Shown piece after piece: positions 1-11,540 of a stretch of DNA of 64,000 nt. The translations under genes and the position numbers were made by a program. The DNA comes from Crotophaga sulcirostris (taxonomy: Eukaryota; Chordata; Aves; Cuculiformes; Crotophagidae): the NCBI GenBank assembly GCA_013397455.1, contig VYZB01000222.1:468376-532375 (forward strand), read 5' to 3'. The notes beneath the pieces are model-generated. The model did no database searches, had not been told where the DNA came from, and worked only from the letters and a program-made list of their open reading frames with translations. Positions within the stretch are counted from its first letter, which is position 1; each line of letters begins with the position of its first letter.

Positions 1-143
1 TCTCCATAGTGTATCCTCAACACCATTTGGGGTATTAAGTGATAAGTTTTATCCCTTCAATTATCTTACACAAAAGAACACAATTTAACTTTTGCAACCG
101 TATGCTGCATTTTAATGTAAGAGAATGTCTTGTAACACCTTAC
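1..143 (-). other. CHMP2B: CHMP2B intron 3 (5' part)
   Basis: The first 143 bases are the beginning of intron 3, starting with the donor GTAAGG on the minus strand. The rest of the intron is outside the window. The open frame of exon 3 runs on into it for about two dozen codons before a stop, which is read-through and not exon. Confidence 0.85.
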
Positions 144-338
144 TTTTGCTGTAGTTGACATAGCTCCTGCCATCTTCATCTGAGAGTTCATGACCTTTGT
201 TTGAGTTGACATAGAAGTGACTTTAGAGCTAACAGCATACGTTCGATTTTTCTGCTTCCGCAGTTGTACAAGCTGTTTTGCTAGCACTTTACAGGCTTCT
301 TTGTTACCAGTCTTAGCCATTTTCTTTATTTCCAGTTC
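144..338 (-). CDS. CHMP2B: CHMP2B exon 3 (ESCRT-III subunit, residues ~43-107)
   Basis: This is an internal coding exon of charged multivesicular body protein 2B. The protein polymerises with other ESCRT-III subunits on endosomal membranes, works with VPS4 in multivesicular-body sorting and membrane scission, and is mutated in human frontotemporal dementia (FTD3). The exon is 195 bp, exactly 65 codons, both splice phases 0. On the minus strand it opens after a pyrimidine-rich acceptor ending AACAG and closes at AAA followed by GTAAGG. The translation starts ELEIKKMAKTGNKEACK and ends MKMAGAMSTTAK, covering the second part of the basic N-terminal helical hairpin. Compared with the human protein as I remember it, only a few substitutions appear (for example Ile52 to Thr, His67 to Gln, Thr73 to Asn, Phe76 to Tyr). 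No stops or frameshifts are present, so it looks functional. The methionine inside this exon is not the start codon. Exons 4-6 lie outside the window to the left. Confidence 0.96.
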
Positions 339-2102
339 CTGTTAAAAAAAGGCACAAGATTAATTCTACAGAACTTTCATTCAAATAAAAATTATAATTA
401 AGCTTTAACACTAATAATTAAATCTCAAAAGTTAACTACCCTCTTGATTTTTTAAGACATTTTCAGTTACATAAATAGTCATCCTTGCTTTTCTACCAAG
501 GCTATTTAGTAGAATAAATACAATGCTGTTATGATTTGACCAGGAAAAAAAAAAGAAAAAAACCACAGGAAAACTCAATTAACTTGCACACTAGGACATG
601 CTAGTTTGCATCCTAGTTTTAACAACAAGCGTTTGAAAATAGGCATTGTCTCACTGAGATTAAATACCTAAGTAACATTCATAACCTGATTTTTGAAGTG
701 AAATACAAACCAACACCAACCATTGCTAAAGCACTGCAGATAATCCAGCGGCAGAAATGAAACCTTATTTATGGATCATTTTATTCTCAATTAAGAAAAA
801 TTTGGGTAAAGTGCTGAAATACATTATTTGCTTTTGAGAGGTTTGGAGTCAGCTTATTCAAGTCAGTTATGTTGTTCTGGAAAAAATAATCAAAATCCAT
901 ACAGCCATATGAGGCTGCTGAACTGAAACAGAACTGTCTGCATACTTTAAGGTATTTTTATACAGAGAACTGATATAACTAGGTTTTCTCAGAGTAGTAC
1001 CTCATAGTTACCAAAAAAAAAAATCTTTCTGAAGAAAGTACATAATAAAATGTTCTGAGATTGACTGATAACCCCTTGGTACATTTTCATCTGATGACTT
1101 TGAAAACTATTATGTATTGTCCATTGATTCTCTCATGCTAACAGCAATTTTTAACTTTTTCAAAGATATATTTCTTCTCCTCAGAAATTCAACATTTCTG
1201 AAACAATTTACTGTAGCAAGTAAATCAAAACCTTAACGTAAGTATTCACGAAAATTAAGGTTATTTCTAGAGTCAGAATATTTCATACTGAAAAATACCT
1301 TATCTGTGAGTAACCCATTATATCTTACATGTTCCAGGCTTCCAGAAACAATTTATCTGACCTCTTTTAGTTTATTATTCCCAGCTCTTGGTATTCATGC
1401 AACCTGCTGCCATGAAAAAACACCTCAGTAGCTACTGAACCAGTGGCTGGATTTGCATAGCTTTTCCCATAGTCTGAGCATGTCTTCATGCATCAAACCC
1501 CACCATCTGTCACATCCATTTATCCAATTATACTGCCACACAGGTGCAGCATCCATTCACTGAATACTTGATAGCTCAGACACACTAAATGGTAAATAAA
1601 TCTTGATTTAGGCAGATAGTTTTACTATTATTAGCTAGTTTTAGGGGAGTTCTATATGAATGAAAATAACAAGCCTATGGGGTATTCATGATAACCTATG
1701 GTTTTTCAAGTACTCTCTCCCACTGGAGAATCATGGTAACACATGATAACACTGACACTTTTCGGTTTTCCACTACAAGACCTCTGATTTACAAGCCTGT
1801 AAGGAAAAACCTTTTGAAAGATAGAGAATGCTAACAACAAAAGGGGAAAATGAATATGGTTCTTTAATTTAAACACATTGTTTCAAGCTTTTTCTATGTT
1901 AAAGACTTAGAATCACATTTAGAGAGTAAATTTTTTCCAAAACAATTTTGACAACTGAAAAGTCAAAAAGGGGAAGACAACTTTTTTTAGTGTTCAATTA
2001 TTATACATTTAGTTGTGTCTTTAGCACTTTGCAGGCTTTCTGTTGTATTGGGAGTGTGTGTTTGTTTTTAAAGAATAAAATAAAGTTCCCTTCTCTACTT
2101 AC
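339..2102 (-). other. CHMP2B: CHMP2B intron 2
   Basis: This 1,764-bp intron lies between exons 2 and 3, with GT and AG ends on the minus strand and phase 0. It is AT-rich, with short A or T runs (for example near 545-560 and 1013-1022). I recognise no repeat, RNA gene or extra exon in it. Confidence 0.9.
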
Positions 2103-2194
2103 CAGTTGTTTTTCCTGTTTTTCGAGTGCTGCTCTATCTCTGGTTATAGCTCTCTGTGTACCTCTTAACTCTCGATTTTGCTCCTTTATTATAT
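2103..2194 (-). CDS. CHMP2B: CHMP2B exon 2 (residues ~12-42)
   Basis: This 92-bp internal exon precedes exon 3 in transcription order. The acceptor reads TTTCTTTCCAG and the donor is CTG followed by GTAAGT. It begins in phase 1: its first two bases complete an Asp codon whose G comes from exon 1. It then encodes 30 residues beginning IIKEQNRELRGTQRAITRDR and ending EKQEKQL, and joins exon 3 in phase 0. This is the first amphipathic alpha-1 helix of the ESCRT-III core. The acidic/basic heptad pattern and length match the family. Residue 29 is Thr, where human has Ile. No stop or indel is visible. The upstream exon 1, which should encode about eleven residues including the conserved basic Lys cluster, is not in the visible sequence and is probably inside the assembly gap at 5417-6128. 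Confidence 0.95.
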
Positions 2195-4910
2195 CTGGAA
2201 AGAAAATATTTATAAACATCTTGTCTCCTTAGCAATCTGCAGACATGCAGTATGTTTGACAGCCTCCCTTTGTTCAGAATGAAGTCAGCTATGAGAAGAA
2301 CTGTCAGCATTTGAAATACAGGAAATATTAGCAAAATACAATTTTGCATATGCAACATATTTATGTTTCAGCATCATAGGCCACATCCCATAACAAAAAG
2401 GCTATTCTTTCTAGTATATTTTTTTGCACCACAGCAAGTAAGAGTTAGGTACACACACTTCTTAGCCTTCAACTCTAAATCAGTCACAAACTATTCATTG
2501 TGAGTCCATGTTTTTTTTCAAAAAGTCAGGCCTAATTGCAACAGCTAAGGAAAACTTACATACAAGATCTCAAAGCAGTTAAGGAGTTTCCATGTCCATG
2601 AAAACCATGAAGATACTTCTGGATGCAAGTCCTGTATCCTGCTCTCCTCTGTCCTTTTTCTGGTTTGACAGATTACCCTCCTCTGCAAAAGCACTGTATC
2701 TGTGCAATCCAACTTCAAGTCAGGCTACAAAGAAATGGCTTTCAAATTTTTTCAACTACATTACTAAGAACATTTAGGTATAAAAGTGGAAGCTTTATAA
2801 CAAATGTAAGTTTCCTGAACGATGATGTAACCAGCAAAAGCCTGAAGTCTCTCAGGTGAAAGACTGATAGTCCTTCTCACGAGTTTTGATCCCTGTACTA
2901 TTTACAAATTATTTACCAGTAACATCTACTTATTAAAAGCAAGTATTATTTACAGTATAGGCATCAATCATGCTAGTTACAATTAACTTTTGTTAGCATT
3001 TACAGCAGATGCTTAGGTGTGGTCACCTGGGCAAAGGTAGAGAAATCTGCATCTGACTTAGCATCCTCTGACCTTTATAGAGGAACGAGATCAGAAGAGA
3101 TTCATCTACTGCCAAATTATGTACCTACATGATGTTAGATAAACTTTGGGTGGGAGATTAAAAGGAGCAGACTGTCACATAAACTTTGTTTAGAGTTCTT
3201 TCTTCTAATCCACAGAAGTAACATCACTGCAGAGCACTGCTATTATACTGACAAAGTTTGAAGCTCAGGAAAATCAGTACAAACATGCAGAGTTTAACAG
3301 AAATAAAGGCATGAAGGATAAATTGTAGAAACCACAGCCACCCTTTTTAAGGCTTGCAACATTTTTTTCTATACACAGAAAGAAGCATTCACTTTCTTCA
3401 TTCCCAGAATCACACATACTGTAAAACATCCATTGCTGAAAACTGTTCCATCTTAATAGGTTTGAAACAGAAAACCCCAAACCTTCTATGGCATTTTAAA
3501 GTGGGCATACACACTACCCCCTCCCACCAAGTGTTTTTGGCCAAATAAATATATATTCCAAACATACTCTATGAAAGAGAGATCTGTTTTTACAGTCCTG
3601 CTCCTGCTCCAAGAACTATCCAAAAAAGCATCTTCAAGAGATGTTGACTTTTCAACGAACAATATTGAAGAGCTGAAAGATGACACAGAACATAACACTG
3701 TTTCTTCATACCAGCAAAGGGGCAGTGAAAATTACTCTGAAAATAATGTTGCAGACAAATAATTTTGAAGGTAGGCAAACAAATAATAATTGGCACAGTG
3801 GCACTCACAAAAATGAAAGAAAATGCTTAATAGCTACATATAAGGCTGTCTTTTCTAACTACAATAACTCCTAAAAGAAGATCCCTTAGCATAGAAAGCC
3901 TGAGAAGTAGGAACCTCAACACTAGAAGAAACAAGAACTGTCAGGAGACAATAAGGGTGAGCACAATGCTTATTTCTGTTGTTTCTGATCTCACATCATG
4001 GCTCTAACTAAGGATAGCAATAAACAGAAAAAAACCCCAACCCACCCAACTACCAGCAGTTCCAGGCCTTTTCGTTCATTTATGCAAGTGAAGGCAAAGA
4101 TAAGAACTTGGTTCTTGTTTCTCTGTGATAAGTGACGCAAATTCCTAGCTCTTCTCCAGCAGACAGGAGGAGACAGTCATTTGCCAATAGCCACTCCCGT
4201 GTGTCACGCTGCTGCCTTGTACACTAGGGTAAGGAGGAAGCATCTCCATTCCTGAAAACAGGTTGGACAAGAGACACCCAGAAGGGCTTGACCTGGTTCC
4301 TACAATCCACCTTGGTCATGGAAGCTCTGTGCCATCTCTCCCTTCCTCCTCTCTCAGGTGTTCCACCAAAAATGGGAAGAGACAAGCAGGAAACATACGT
4401 ATTTTCCCTCGGTGACATACAATTGGTTGATGCACAGCGTCATTTTTGGTGTGCCATTTTTGAACAAGGACCTACTTGATCTGACACAGAGCATCCAACA
4501 CACCAGCTACCCAGCTCTGGGGCTTGCCAACCCCCAGCCACCCTCTGGCACACTGATTTGGAGGGCTGACTACCACCCACAGAACTGCTGTCAGGTAAGC
4601 GATCTCTTTTTTTTTTTTTTTGCCTTTACATTGGAAAACTCCATTTCTGTGTTAATTTTAGACATTCTGCCAACAGACTGACTATGGGAACATCAAGACC
4701 AGCTTGTCCTAAGCCCTGCATAGAAAGCCAAGGGAGACAAATGCACAGGGTCCTCCAGCAGCTCCCAGTGCAGCCGGGGCAGTGGTTCCTGGAGCCTGCG
4801 GCCACTCTCAGCTGCCTGATCCTGGTCTCACAGAGCTGGCTCCCGCAGACCCGCACCGCTCCTGTTTTCCCACTCATCCTCAGCTCCAGCAACTCTTCGT
4901 GGGCCTGTGT
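2195..4910 (-). other. CHMP2B: CHMP2B intron 1, 3' part
   Basis: This is the 3' portion of intron 1, which ends at the exon 2 acceptor (AG at 2195-2196). The intron extends at least to the CpG-rich block, so it is at least about 3 kb long. It contains a short T run at 4608-4621. The 4240-4900 part is more GC-rich than the rest, but I recognise no exon or repeat there. Open frames in both directions are short and resemble nothing I know. Confidence 0.75.
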
Positions 4911-5185
4911 TCATAGAGTCACAGAATCGCTTGGCTGGAAAAGACCTTTGAGGTCATCGAGTCCACCCGCACCTGCCCACTACCAAACCAGACGTCTGAG
5001 CAACTCATCTACCCGCCTTTTAAACACCTCCAGGAGGGGGACTCAACCGCCTCCCTGGGCAGCCTCTTCCAGCGCCTGACCACCCTTCTGGTGAAGGGAT
5101 TTTTCCTCATGTCTAATCTGGCGCAACTTGAGGCCGCTTCCTCTCGTCCCGTCGCCTGTCACCGGGAGAAGAGACGCGCACCCTC
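4911..5185 (-). mobile_element. CR1 LINE 3' fragment, minus orientation, in CHMP2B intron 1
   Basis: The copy opens with octamer-spaced CR1 3'-terminal repeats (TCATAGAG then TCACAGAA). It is followed by the characteristic reverse-complement CR1 text: a 'ggaaaagacctttgaggtc' block, 'aacacctccaggagggggac', 'cctgggcagcctcttccag', and the 'cgcaacttgaggccg...gtcacc' block. It is 5'-truncated at about 5185, where it meets the CpG-rich block. Its sense strand is the CHMP2B transcription strand. It retains a remarkable number of CpG dinucleotides for a transposon copy. The right boundary is uncertain by about 15 bp. Confidence 0.88.
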
Positions 5186-5416
5186 GGTGCCAGCGAGGCA
5201 AGTTCCCCTGCCCTTCCTCCCCCGCCGCGCCTCTCCCCGGCTCATTCCTGTGAGTCACAGCGAGCCACCCGGCCTCGCCTGCGGCCTCTGCCGCTCCCCG
5301 CGACCTCCCGCTCCGCCGGGACGCGGGGCCCGAGGCCGCCCCGCAGGCGCCGCCACCCGCGGGGTGCGGAGTCCCAGCTGCCGGCGCCGGCCCGGGTCTG
5401 CTGTGCTGGCTCCCCC
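5186..5416. promoter_or_regulatory. CHMP2B: CpG-rich block, edge of probable CHMP2B promoter CpG island
   Basis: The 231 bases before the assembly gap are very GC-rich, with dense CpG (many CG in 5290-5400), unlike the AT-rich surroundings. Position fits the promoter side of CHMP2B: on the minus strand it is upstream of exon 2, and exon 1 has not yet been met. A TGAGTCA AP-1-type heptamer is at 5251-5257. I looked for the exon 1 coding sequence (a short peptide with three consecutive Lys codons) on the minus strand and it is not in these bases. The transcription start and exon 1 are therefore inferred to lie within the gap. A non-promoter CpG island within intron 1 remains possible. Confidence 0.65.
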
Positions 5417-6128
5417 NNNNNNNNNNNNNNNNNNNNNNNNNNNNNNNNNNNNNNNNNNNNNNNNNNNNNNNNNNNNNNNNNNNNNNNNNNNNNNNNNNNN
5501 NNNNNNNNNNNNNNNNNNNNNNNNNNNNNNNNNNNNNNNNNNNNNNNNNNNNNNNNNNNNNNNNNNNNNNNNNNNNNNNNNNNNNNNNNNNNNNNNNNNN
5601 NNNNNNNNNNNNNNNNNNNNNNNNNNNNNNNNNNNNNNNNNNNNNNNNNNNNNNNNNNNNNNNNNNNNNNNNNNNNNNNNNNNNNNNNNNNNNNNNNNNN
5701 NNNNNNNNNNNNNNNNNNNNNNNNNNNNNNNNNNNNNNNNNNNNNNNNNNNNNNNNNNNNNNNNNNNNNNNNNNNNNNNNNNNNNNNNNNNNNNNNNNNN
5801 NNNNNNNNNNNNNNNNNNNNNNNNNNNNNNNNNNNNNNNNNNNNNNNNNNNNNNNNNNNNNNNNNNNNNNNNNNNNNNNNNNNNNNNNNNNNNNNNNNNN
5901 NNNNNNNNNNNNNNNNNNNNNNNNNNNNNNNNNNNNNNNNNNNNNNNNNNNNNNNNNNNNNNNNNNNNNNNNNNNNNNNNNNNNNNNNNNNNNNNNNNNN
6001 NNNNNNNNNNNNNNNNNNNNNNNNNNNNNNNNNNNNNNNNNNNNNNNNNNNNNNNNNNNNNNNNNNNNNNNNNNNNNNNNNNNNNNNNNNNNNNNNNNNN
6101 NNNNNNNNNNNNNNNNNNNNNNNNNNNN
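5417..6128. other. Assembly gap (712 N)
   Basis: The run of 712 undetermined bases lies between the CpG-rich block and the trinucleotide array. Reading-frame translations across it have no meaning. It probably contains CHMP2B exon 1 and the core promoter. Confidence 0.99.
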
Positions 6129-6851
6129 TCCCCATAGTGATGGGGATAGTGATGGTGGTGGTGGTGGTGATTGTGGTGGTGGTGGTGGTGGTGATTGTGG
6201 TGGTGGTGGTGTTGGTGATGATGGTGGTGGTGGCGGTGATGGTGGTGGTGATGATGATGATGATGGTGGTGGTGATGGTGGTGGTGATGATGATGGTGGT
6301 GACAGTGGTGGTGGTGGTGCTGCTGATGATGGTGATGGTGGTGGTGGTGGTGGTGGTGATGTTGTTGGTGATGATGGTTGTGGTGGTGGTGATTGTGGTG
6401 GTGGTGGTGGTGGTGATGATGGTGGTGGTGGTGATGGTGATATTGGTGGTGGTGATGGTGGTGGTGATAATGATGATGGTGGTGATTGTGGTGGTGGTGG
6501 TGGTGATGATGATGATGGTGGTGGTGATGGTGGTGATGATGGTGGTGGTGATGATGGTGGTGGTGATTGTGGTGATGATGATGATGGTGGTGCTGATGAT
6601 GGTGGTGGTGCTGATGATGGTGCTGATGATGGTGGTGGTGATGGTGGTGATGGTGGTGGTGATGATGATGGTGGTGCTGATGATGGTGATGATGATGATG
6701 GTGGTGCTGATGATGGTGATGATGATGATGGTGGTGGTGACGGTGGTGATGATGGTGGTGACGGTGATGATGGTGGTGATGGTGGTGGTGGTGATGGTGG
6801 TGGTGGTGATGGTGATGGTGATGGTGGTGATGGTGATGATGATGGTGGTGT
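6129..6851. repeat. GGT/GAT trinucleotide microsatellite array (~0.7 kb)
   Basis: From 6137 to about 6850 the plus strand is built of GGT and GAT triplets, with occasional GCT, GTT, ATT, GCG and ACA/ACG variants. Triplet phase never breaks over some 235 triplets, so length changes were all multiples of three and most other changes are substitutions. The plus strand is almost free of C. A perfect 30-bp unit is duplicated at 6661-6690 and 6691-6720, followed by a partial third copy. The left end is cut by the gap, so the true length is unknown. Stop-free frames through it (Val/Met-rich on plus; Pro/Ser- or Thr/Ile-rich on minus) are products of the repeat and are not genes. Confidence 0.97.
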
Positions 6852-9800
6852 CTGGGCCATCAGGGCATCCCACTCAGTTTTCTTTCAGTTTTCTTCATGC
6901 ATGTCTAATGATTACAAATAAATTACATTCAGGAACGCAGCGCTCTTCGGGCTCAGTTCCTGCGTTGCCTCTTCCCGTGCAGCTTCGTGTGTTGGGCAGC
7001 TGGAGGGTTTTGGTCTCAAATCATGGTTAAACACGCGTGGGTTTGTTTTCCACCTGTGTTGGCAGGAAGGGCTATGACACATGAGCGTTGCTGAATGAGA
7101 GGTGTGTTGGGCGCAGCACTCCCACGGTCTTTGCGAGTACAACGTGGGCGTTTGGGGTTTGGGTTTTGGTGTTAAGGAGCTTTCCAGATTTGGACCCTTG
7201 TCCTGAGCCATTACCATACCTGGGGAAGCAGTAACACATGAATTTTATAATATGAACTTTTGTTTGAGCATCACAACTACGTGGTGCACAAGATGTGAGT
7301 GTGGGAAAAAGGAGTAATATTATTTTTGGTATTCAGTGCCTAATTCCAATCCTCAATTTTTAATAAGGTAGTTTATAATATAGCTGTGGTTTCATCATTG
7401 GCAATTACGTACGTACACATCTTGGCATTAAAAAAATAGAAAAGGAGCTGTAGTAGAAAATGTGGAGCTATCGGTGTGAATATTAGCTAGACATACCTGT
7501 ACGTTAACGTTTGGGGGTTTTATGTTAATTTATAAGGAAAAACAAGTGATTGTAATGTAGTTATGCATTTTGATAGCTAGATGTAAATTTAACCTGGGGA
7601 AGAACTGTAAGTTTATAGTGGCAGTACCCTAATAAACCACAATTTTATAACCCTGCATGGAAAAACAATCTGTTATAATATTGTAATAGAAATGTAAAGA
7701 TATATGAGGACATAGGTAGGTACAAACTACATATTTGGTCTCAGTAGTTCTCGATTTTCTGGAAATACTAATTGTATTGCAAGTAGGAAGTTTTCACTGT
7801 TCTTCATGTGTTCTTCTTTAGTGTTAATTGCTCTTCACAGATTATAGTAGACTAAAATCCAGATCATGTGTGATGGCATAGACACTGTGATTGTTTAGCC
7901 ATTAATTGTGAGATAAGGTAAATAAAAAACCCCTTAGAAGTTTATTCCTGCATGTCTGTACCTTCTGTTAGGTCAGATCAATCAGAGATTAATTAGTAAA
8001 TCCTGTCTTTGAAAATGCACAGATGAAGGGGAGGAGAGCACTTGTAATTTAAATTCACTTCCCCACTTTTTTTTGAGAAAGAAGCTGGGCAGCTTAACTG
8101 TTGGGTACTTTAAAATTACACTAATTAGCTATGAGACCAGAAAAGCTTTTTTTCCACAATATTTCTTCATGGATTTACTTGTGATAAGCTAAACAAAGAT
8201 GTCCATAATAGGCGTCTTGATTGCAGTTCATGAAGTATGTCTGAGAGAAAGGAAAGGTAAGCTTTCAGGCTTATGAGTCTTGAAGAAACCCAAGGTTACG
8301 CTTTAAATCTTTTCAAGCGTTGTGGCTGTATCAGCTGGTCTAATGAAAATGATTAGTCTTCCTTATATCCCTTTCTAGGGTGAGAGAAGCATTTCAAGTG
8401 AACTTTAGCTGACAAGCTAAGGCAGGCTGCCTTGGGATGCTTTGTAGACAGTGACCCAAATTCAGTACTCTGTTTGATCTATTCTGGGCCTGTCTAATTT
8501 CTCAGCTGCAGATATATGGAAATTAAATGAGGCCGTGTGTAGTAAAGAATGAAGTGGGTAAGCTGAAAATTATAGGAGCCTGAATGCGATAAATGATCAA
8601 AGACTGGTATAAATATATTGTTGTATGAAGTGCGTGGTACTTAATGTGTAAAATAAGGTTGTGAGAAGTGGTGTCTTTGGGGTCTCAGCAACTGGTCATG
8701 TTCCAAATCCCACAAGGACTTCCTGATGCTTTGCTTTATCCTGAAGGATCTACACTGAAATCAAATGACACAGCACTAACACATGTAAGAGTTTGTGAAA
8801 TCATACTGTACAGGCTATATAACCTTTTACCTTGTTGTATGAAGGTAGGCTGAGTTAGGAAGGGATCAAAAAAAAAAAAAGGCAGGGAAAGGGTACTGTA
8901 GACCTTGTGGAAGCTCAGGTTGCAGTTCAACTCAACACCTCAAATTCTTTCCTGAGTAGGAATCTTCTGTGGCACAGCCTGAACATTATGGTTGTGTTAC
9001 AATATATGGCTCACCAAAGTCTGCATGTACATCATGTTGTTATCTCTAATTACTTTCATCAGTAATGATGCTTGGAACATGCTCTCCTGGGTGGAGAGGT
9101 GATGGCAACGCACTCTATGGGCACGGAATGTGAGACGCTGGGGAGAAGGTGAAGGGGAGGATCAGTGGCCATCACAAAAGTCATGGGTCGAAATTTGTGA
9201 AGAATAAAGAGTTAGAAGTGACAAGAATAAATGAAGAATGCCTTAGAGGTGCAGATAAAAAAAATGGAGAAAAGCAGTGAAAATGGTGCAGCTGTAAGAT
9301 GCTGGAGGTTCCCTCTGGTACTGTGGTAATGAAATTCATTTCCTCTGCTTTGTTCAAAATTAAATCACTTATTTATGTGTGCAAGTATCAAAAGTTTTAT
9401 ACAGTACATCTCGCCCTCACATTGCATATTAGACAACTTTCCAGCAACTTTTGTGGAAAGCTCATGAGAACTCAAAAATACCTCATTCATGGGAGGACTC
9501 ACATCTAGCATATACACAGGTATGAAATAACTCCTAGAAACATTGAAAATAATATTATTAGATAGATTTCATAAGGGAAACCTATTCAACTATTAGCAAA
9601 TAAGTAGTGAATTGCTGTCAGGTAAGAATAATGCCAAAATAAATGAAGTTGTAAGGTGTATCAAGTCATTGAGATACAGAGCAATCAGTGGATTATCTAG
9701 TTTATAATTCTAAACATTTTCATTTTCAAAAAACCAGATATTTTTCATTAATTTAAAAAAAATATCGAGGAATGTGGTGACTCTGAAATATGAGTGAATG

Positions 9801-11540
9801 TCTTGCTTTCCATCTGTTCATAATTTAAGTTGAATTGGTCATGTATATGAAGCAGAGAAAGTGTATCATTGGTCTTATGAGTAACTTAATTGGTTTTTGC
9901 TTTTTCTGACTAAAAAGGATTAATTGCCAATTGGTGGCTAGTCATCTATGCCTTAGAGCTTACAAGGTGTACAGGATAGAGGGAAATACACATTTAGGTG
10001 TGGAAGCATGGTCTGATTTAATTTGTTCTTGTGAGGTTTGTGTGACATCTGTGGAGACTGAAATGGTCTTTTAAAGTGAGAGAGGCTTTGCAATGTGCAT
10101 GTTTTGCCTCATAATCCTCTGAATTCATTTGACAGACTTCTAAGTAAGTACAAACCAGCAAGAATAAGTTAAAGAAAAAAATGTAGCATCTTAAATGTGA
10201 AATATTACTGTAGAATTTGCTGAAGAGCTTTTAGTGAATTGGAACTCTGAATGTTTAAAGGATGTTGTCTTTGTCCTAATATTTTACTCCTGGATGTATT
10301 TGTGAACAAATCTGTGAAAAAAACCCAAAACAAAACAACTTAACCATCCTTAATACATGTGAGTAACTAGGCAAATAAGGTTTTTTTGTTGCATGAAAAC
10401 AGCATATCAAAGTAAGACATTTATGTATGCAAGATTACAACTTAGTTTCAGTCACTTTCACCATCTTCTTAATGAAGCAGGAGTACTTTATGCCATTTAG
10501 TATGTGCACAAGGTTCAGTACTTTGTAAAACCTTGTAAATAACTGCTCCTTATGGAAGTCTAGTTTTAATTATTACCTTGATTGGTGATAATAAGATACT
10601 TTTGAGTTGCAGACTACATCTTTTATAACCTTCACATTTGATTGCAAGGTTCTTTCTTGGCTAAAGAGCAAACACTTAATTATAAAACAGTGACATTACT
10701 TTGTACAAGCAGGTTTAGTTTTGCTTCAGTAATCAAGTACAGTACAATATCAGATTTCTGTAGGGCATCCGTGAAATCAAGAGGTATACTTTTAAAAGCA
10801 TTTACTTGCAAATATCATATCTTTAAATGACTTTGCCCAAGGAGAAAAGGAAATTCAGACTAGCAACAAAATAGGTAAATACTGTTTGTATTTTATCAAA
10901 GACTTCAAGAACTCCTCAAGGCATCAAATCTAGAAAAAAGAGCAAGAGATTATGGGGAGGATATTTATTATTACAAACCACAAAGTCAACAGGGACTTCT
11001 AAATGTTCTTACAGTCATAATAGCCTATCTCATGTTAATTCTAGCCTGAAGCTCTGTGACTCTATGTGCAGAGATAATGGGGGGTAAAACTGTATTTTTA
11101 GTTTAGCAGCAGATTCCTCCCAACCATGGAAAATAAATTGGAGAGCTCTGCAAACTAAAAATGATTTGGGCTTTGAAGGAATTCCCAGCAATAATATACA
11201 AGACTTATTACCCTGGGTAGTTAGAGGGTCCTGTATGTTTATGGCTGATAGTAGTCATTTTGATTGAATATTGGTTCAGTAACTTGCTTTCAAATAATTT
11301 GCCTTTAACCCAAATCTGTTGATGCTGAAGAGAAGACCTTTTTCAATAGCCTTTTTTTATTGTTTGGACTTCTAATGTGTATCTCAGATAAAATTTAGTG
11401 TACGTTACCCAGGCAAAATACTGCACTAATTGTGAAGCTGTTATATTTCACTGAGCTGGAATTCACTACATATCAAGATTTAACACATCAGGACCTATGT
11501 TAAATAGCTTCAGATTTGAGAACATGTGCATTTTTTTCAG
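6852..11540. other. Intergenic, nothing recognised
   Basis: AT-rich unique sequence upstream of CHMP2B. I see no exon of a known gene, no LINE fragment and no RNA gene. Only short A/T runs occur (for example 8869-8880 and 9748-9762). Several short open frames are present but none resembles a known protein. Confidence 0.6.

Noticed and set aside
5043..6860. Very long minus-strand open frame, rich in Pro and Ser
   Set aside because: It runs through 712 undetermined bases and the trinucleotide array. The Pro/Ser composition is the repeat read in one register, and the remainder is CR1 and CpG-rich noncoding DNA.
5242..6873. Second long minus-strand open frame, rich in Thr and Ile
   Set aside because: It is another register of the same array and also crosses the gap. 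There is no family resemblance and no exon structure.
6137..7030. Plus-strand open frame of Val and Met that looks like a membrane protein
   Set aside because: GTG and ATG triplets of the microsatellite produce it. Hydrophobicity here is an artefact of the repeat.
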